Origin: Myxococcaceae bacterium
Lineage (GTDB): Bacteria; Myxococcota_A; UBA9160
Direction: 5' to 3'
NCBI GenBank assembly: GCA_905339255.1
Contig: CAJPFO010000229.1
Span: 1-35,055 of the forward strand
Length of the DNA: 35,055 nucleotides
In this document: positions 33,738 to 35,055 of the stretch, one piece after another
Position numbering within the stretch: the stretch's first letter is position 1
How the letters are laid out: the number at the start of each line of letters is the position of its first letter
Program-made: the position numbers and the translations under genes
The notes under the pieces: model-generated
What the model saw: the letters and a program-made list of their open reading frames with translations, nothing else
The model's database searches: none
Told to the model about the DNA's origin: nothing

Positions 33738-34685
33738 ATGGACGAGCTCCGAGAGGCGGCACTCGTGGTCTCGCCGGACGAGGCCGGGACCCGGCTCGAT
33801 GCCTGGCTCGCGGCGCGTCTCGGGGTGCCGCGCGCTCGCGCTCGCCGGCTCGTCGCCCAGGGCGCCGTGCGGGTCGACGGTCGCCTCGCGTCTTCGTCCG
33901 CCAAGGGCGCGGCGCTCGTCGCCGGGGCGCACATCGAGGTCTCGGCCCCGGCCGAGGCCCGCGCCGAGCGGCCCGTGCTCGAGCCCGGCGCGCCACTCGC
34001 GATCCTCGCGGAGGGCGCCGGTTTCGTCGTCCTCGACAAGCCTGCCGGGGTTCCCGTGCACCCGCTCGCGAGCGGCGAGCACGGCACGCTTCTCGGTGCG
34101 CTCGCTGCACGCAGGCCCGAGGTGATCGGCGTGGGCGAGGGAGGGCTCCGGAGTGGGGTCGTCCACCGCCTCGACGTCGAGACCTCGGGGGCGATCGTCT
34201 TCGCGACGGAGGCGGCGCGCTTCGAGGCGCTCCGAGCGGCCTTCCGCGAGCATCGTGTGGAGAAGATCTACCGTGCCATCGTCCTGGGTTCGCTCGAGGG
34301 CGAAGGCGTCGTCGAAGTGGGCCTCGTCGTCGCGCGGCATCGCCCGGCAAGAGTGCGTGTGGTCGATCCGCGCCGGGATGCCCGAGGCCGGGGAGCCCGC
34401 CGCGCGAGGCTCTCATGGCGGGCGCAGGAGCGGCTCGGTCCGGCAACGCTCGTCGAGGTCCGGCTCGAGACCGGACATCTGCACCAGATCCGCGCGAGCT
34501 TCGCGCACCTCGGGCATCCCGTGGCGGGAGACCGGCTCTACGGTCCGCCGGTCGAGGAGGATCCGACGGAGGCACCTCGCCAGATGCTCCACGCCGCGCG
34601 GCTTCGCGTCGACGACGTCGACGCGTGGAGTCCCGATCCTCCCGACCTCGCCGGTGTTCTCGCGAAGCTGCAAGCGACGCGGTAA
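33738..34685 (+). CDS. RluA-family 23S rRNA/tRNA pseudouridine synthase
   Basis: The 315-residue protein starts at the ATG at 33738. An S4 RNA-binding domain lies at ~14-75 (GTRLDAWLAARLGVPRARAR, GAVRVDGRLA). The catalytic domain has VVLDKPAGVPVHP and VVHRLDVETSGAIVFA, with the catalytic Asp at 146, then EKIYRAIVLG and LETGHLHQIRASFAHLGHPV, the motif that ends the active site. It isomerises uridine in rRNA or tRNA. Which of RluA, C, D or TruC it is cannot be told from sequence by eye. It is divergent from cimA and followed after 9 bases by a DUF2905 gene, so the two are probably co-transcribed. Confidence 0.93.
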   Translation: MDELREAALVVSPDEAGTRLDAWLAARLGVPRARARRLVAQGAVRVDGRLASSSAKGAALVAGAHIEVSAPAEARAERPVLEPGAPLAILAEGAGFVVLDKPAGVPVHPLASGEHGTLLGALAARRPEVIGVGEGGLRSGVVHRLDVETSGAIVFATEAARFEALRAAFREHRVEKIYRAIVLGSLEGEGVVEVGLVVARHRPARVRVVDPRRDARGRGARRARLSWRAQERLGPATLVEVRLETGHLHQIRASFAHLGHPVAGDRLYGPPVEEDPTEAPRQMLHAARLRVDDVDAWSPDPPDLAGVLAKLQATR

Positions 34686-34694
34686 GGAGATCGC

Positions 34695-34913
34695 ATGGCC
34701 GATCTCGGAAAGCTCCTGCTCGGCGTGGGCGTGCTGATCGCGCTCATGGGAGTGCTGCTGCTCGCGGCGCCGCAGCTTCCGTGGCTCGGCCGGCTTCCAC
34801 TCGACTTCCGGATCGAGCGCCCCGGAGTGACCTTCTACTTTCCGCTCGGGACGTCGATCGTTCTCTCGATCGTGCTCTCGCTCCTGCTTTGGATCTTCTC
34901 TCGGCTTCGTTAG
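34695..34913 (+). CDS. DUF2905 family small membrane protein
   Basis: The 72-residue protein starts at the ATG at 34695 with AAGGAG upstream. Two transmembrane helices (LLLGVGVLIALMGVLLLAA and TSIVLSIVLSLLLWIFSRL) flank a short loop WLGRLPLDFRIERPGVTFYF, the family signature (GRLPGDI/F...R.....FYFP). DUF2905 proteins are small inner-membrane proteins of unknown role found widely, often beside ruv, queA or rRNA-modification genes. That fits the pseudouridine synthase upstream here. Confidence 0.92.
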   Translation: MADLGKLLLGVGVLIALMGVLLLAAPQLPWLGRLPLDFRIERPGVTFYFPLGTSIVLSIVLSLLLWIFSRLR

Positions 34914-35055
34914 ACCGAAGTTCCCGGGTTGATTTTGGTGTTTCCTCTTTGCGCACGGCGAGTTGGGGCTTTTCTGTATGCAAAAATGTAGCCACTAAAT
35001 ATGGATCTTTAGGCTTGCAATCGATCAATCGACGTGGTCTCATGGGCCATGCCCT
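34914..35055. other. AT-rich tail with no supported gene, possible edge of a foreign segment
   Basis: Counted GC falls to about 48% over 34921-35055 and about 35% over 34971-35030, against roughly 70% elsewhere. It contains TCGAT/ATCGA arms at 35021-35032. An open frame on the minus strand reaches into it but continues as a shadow of the DUF2905 gene, so it is not called. Confidence 0.6.

Noticed and set aside
34744-35043. A 99-codon minus-strand frame reading into the AT-rich tail
   Set aside because: More than half of it is the antisense of the DUF2905 gene, with a low-complexity Arg/Ala end. The AT-rich start could be part of another element, but there is no support for a gene.

Overview
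The window is about 35 kb of GC-rich DNA (roughly 70% by eye) from a Gram-negative chromosome. Several proteins carry lipoprotein signals. There are no rRNA, tRNA, phage or CRISPR features. The gene mix is a Leptospira-type citramalate synthase, a GlcDEF glycolate oxidase, a one-chain pyruvate carboxylase, an F420-type deazaflavin reductase homologue, CaiB/ScpB CoA enzymes, thrombospondin-3/dockerin-like lipoproteins and an Ala/Lys/Pro-rich H1-like small protein. This suggests an aerobic heterotroph of the old Deltaproteobacteria (Myxococcota, Binatota or a relative), but the assignment is an inference from gene content only.

Layout. 1-2662 (minus): a calcium-binding-repeat lipoprotein cut by the window edge, and a secreted GH9-like protein. 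2704-3440: two decayed genes facing each other, an AAA/DUF4143 ATPase and an acyl-CoA thioesterase, each with a large internal deletion. 3471-5607: an Asp/Glu-racemase-like protein, a SpoT-like HD phosphohydrolase and a membrane-anchored deazaflavin-type protein. 5862-10685: one 1607-residue lipoprotein that joins a galactose-oxidase/glyoxal-oxidase domain, FN3, Ig-like and LamG modules, a YVTN propeller and a di-haem cytochrome c peroxidase-like domain. 10776-12060 (minus): methylmalonyl-CoA decarboxylase behind a truncated CaiB/BaiF CoA-transferase. 12301-15305: an MFS transporter, a small unknown, MscL and a TauE/SafE-like permease. 15335-15452: a 46-bp palindrome-bearing repeat present three times. 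15586-18305 (minus): an SLC13/ArsB-type permease, an acyltransferase-3 protein and the H1-like protein. 18449-23400 (minus): pyruvate carboxylase overlapped by a gluzincin. 23697-28778 (plus): a TPR-zincin protein and the glcDEF operon. 28769-33637 (minus): cimA followed by two overlapping lipoprotein genes. 33738-34913 (plus): an RluA-type pseudouridine synthase and a DUF2905 protein. The last ~140 bases become AT-rich, which may mark the edge of a foreign element.

How the genes fit together. The recognisable metabolism is central carbon: pyruvate to oxaloacetate (pyc), pyruvate plus acetyl-CoA to citramalate for isoleucine (cimA), glycolate to glyoxylate (glcDEF), and methylmalonyl-CoA to propionyl-CoA (scpB). 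The most unusual locus is the oxidase-cytochrome lipoprotein. All four residues expected for the Cys-Tyr copper-radical site are present, and a di-haem domain of a peroxide-using family lies in the same chain. This suggests an H2O2-producing oxidase coupled to a peroxidase or electron-transfer module. Three genes in the first 12 kb (ATPase, thioesterase, CoA-transferase) show deletion-type decay.
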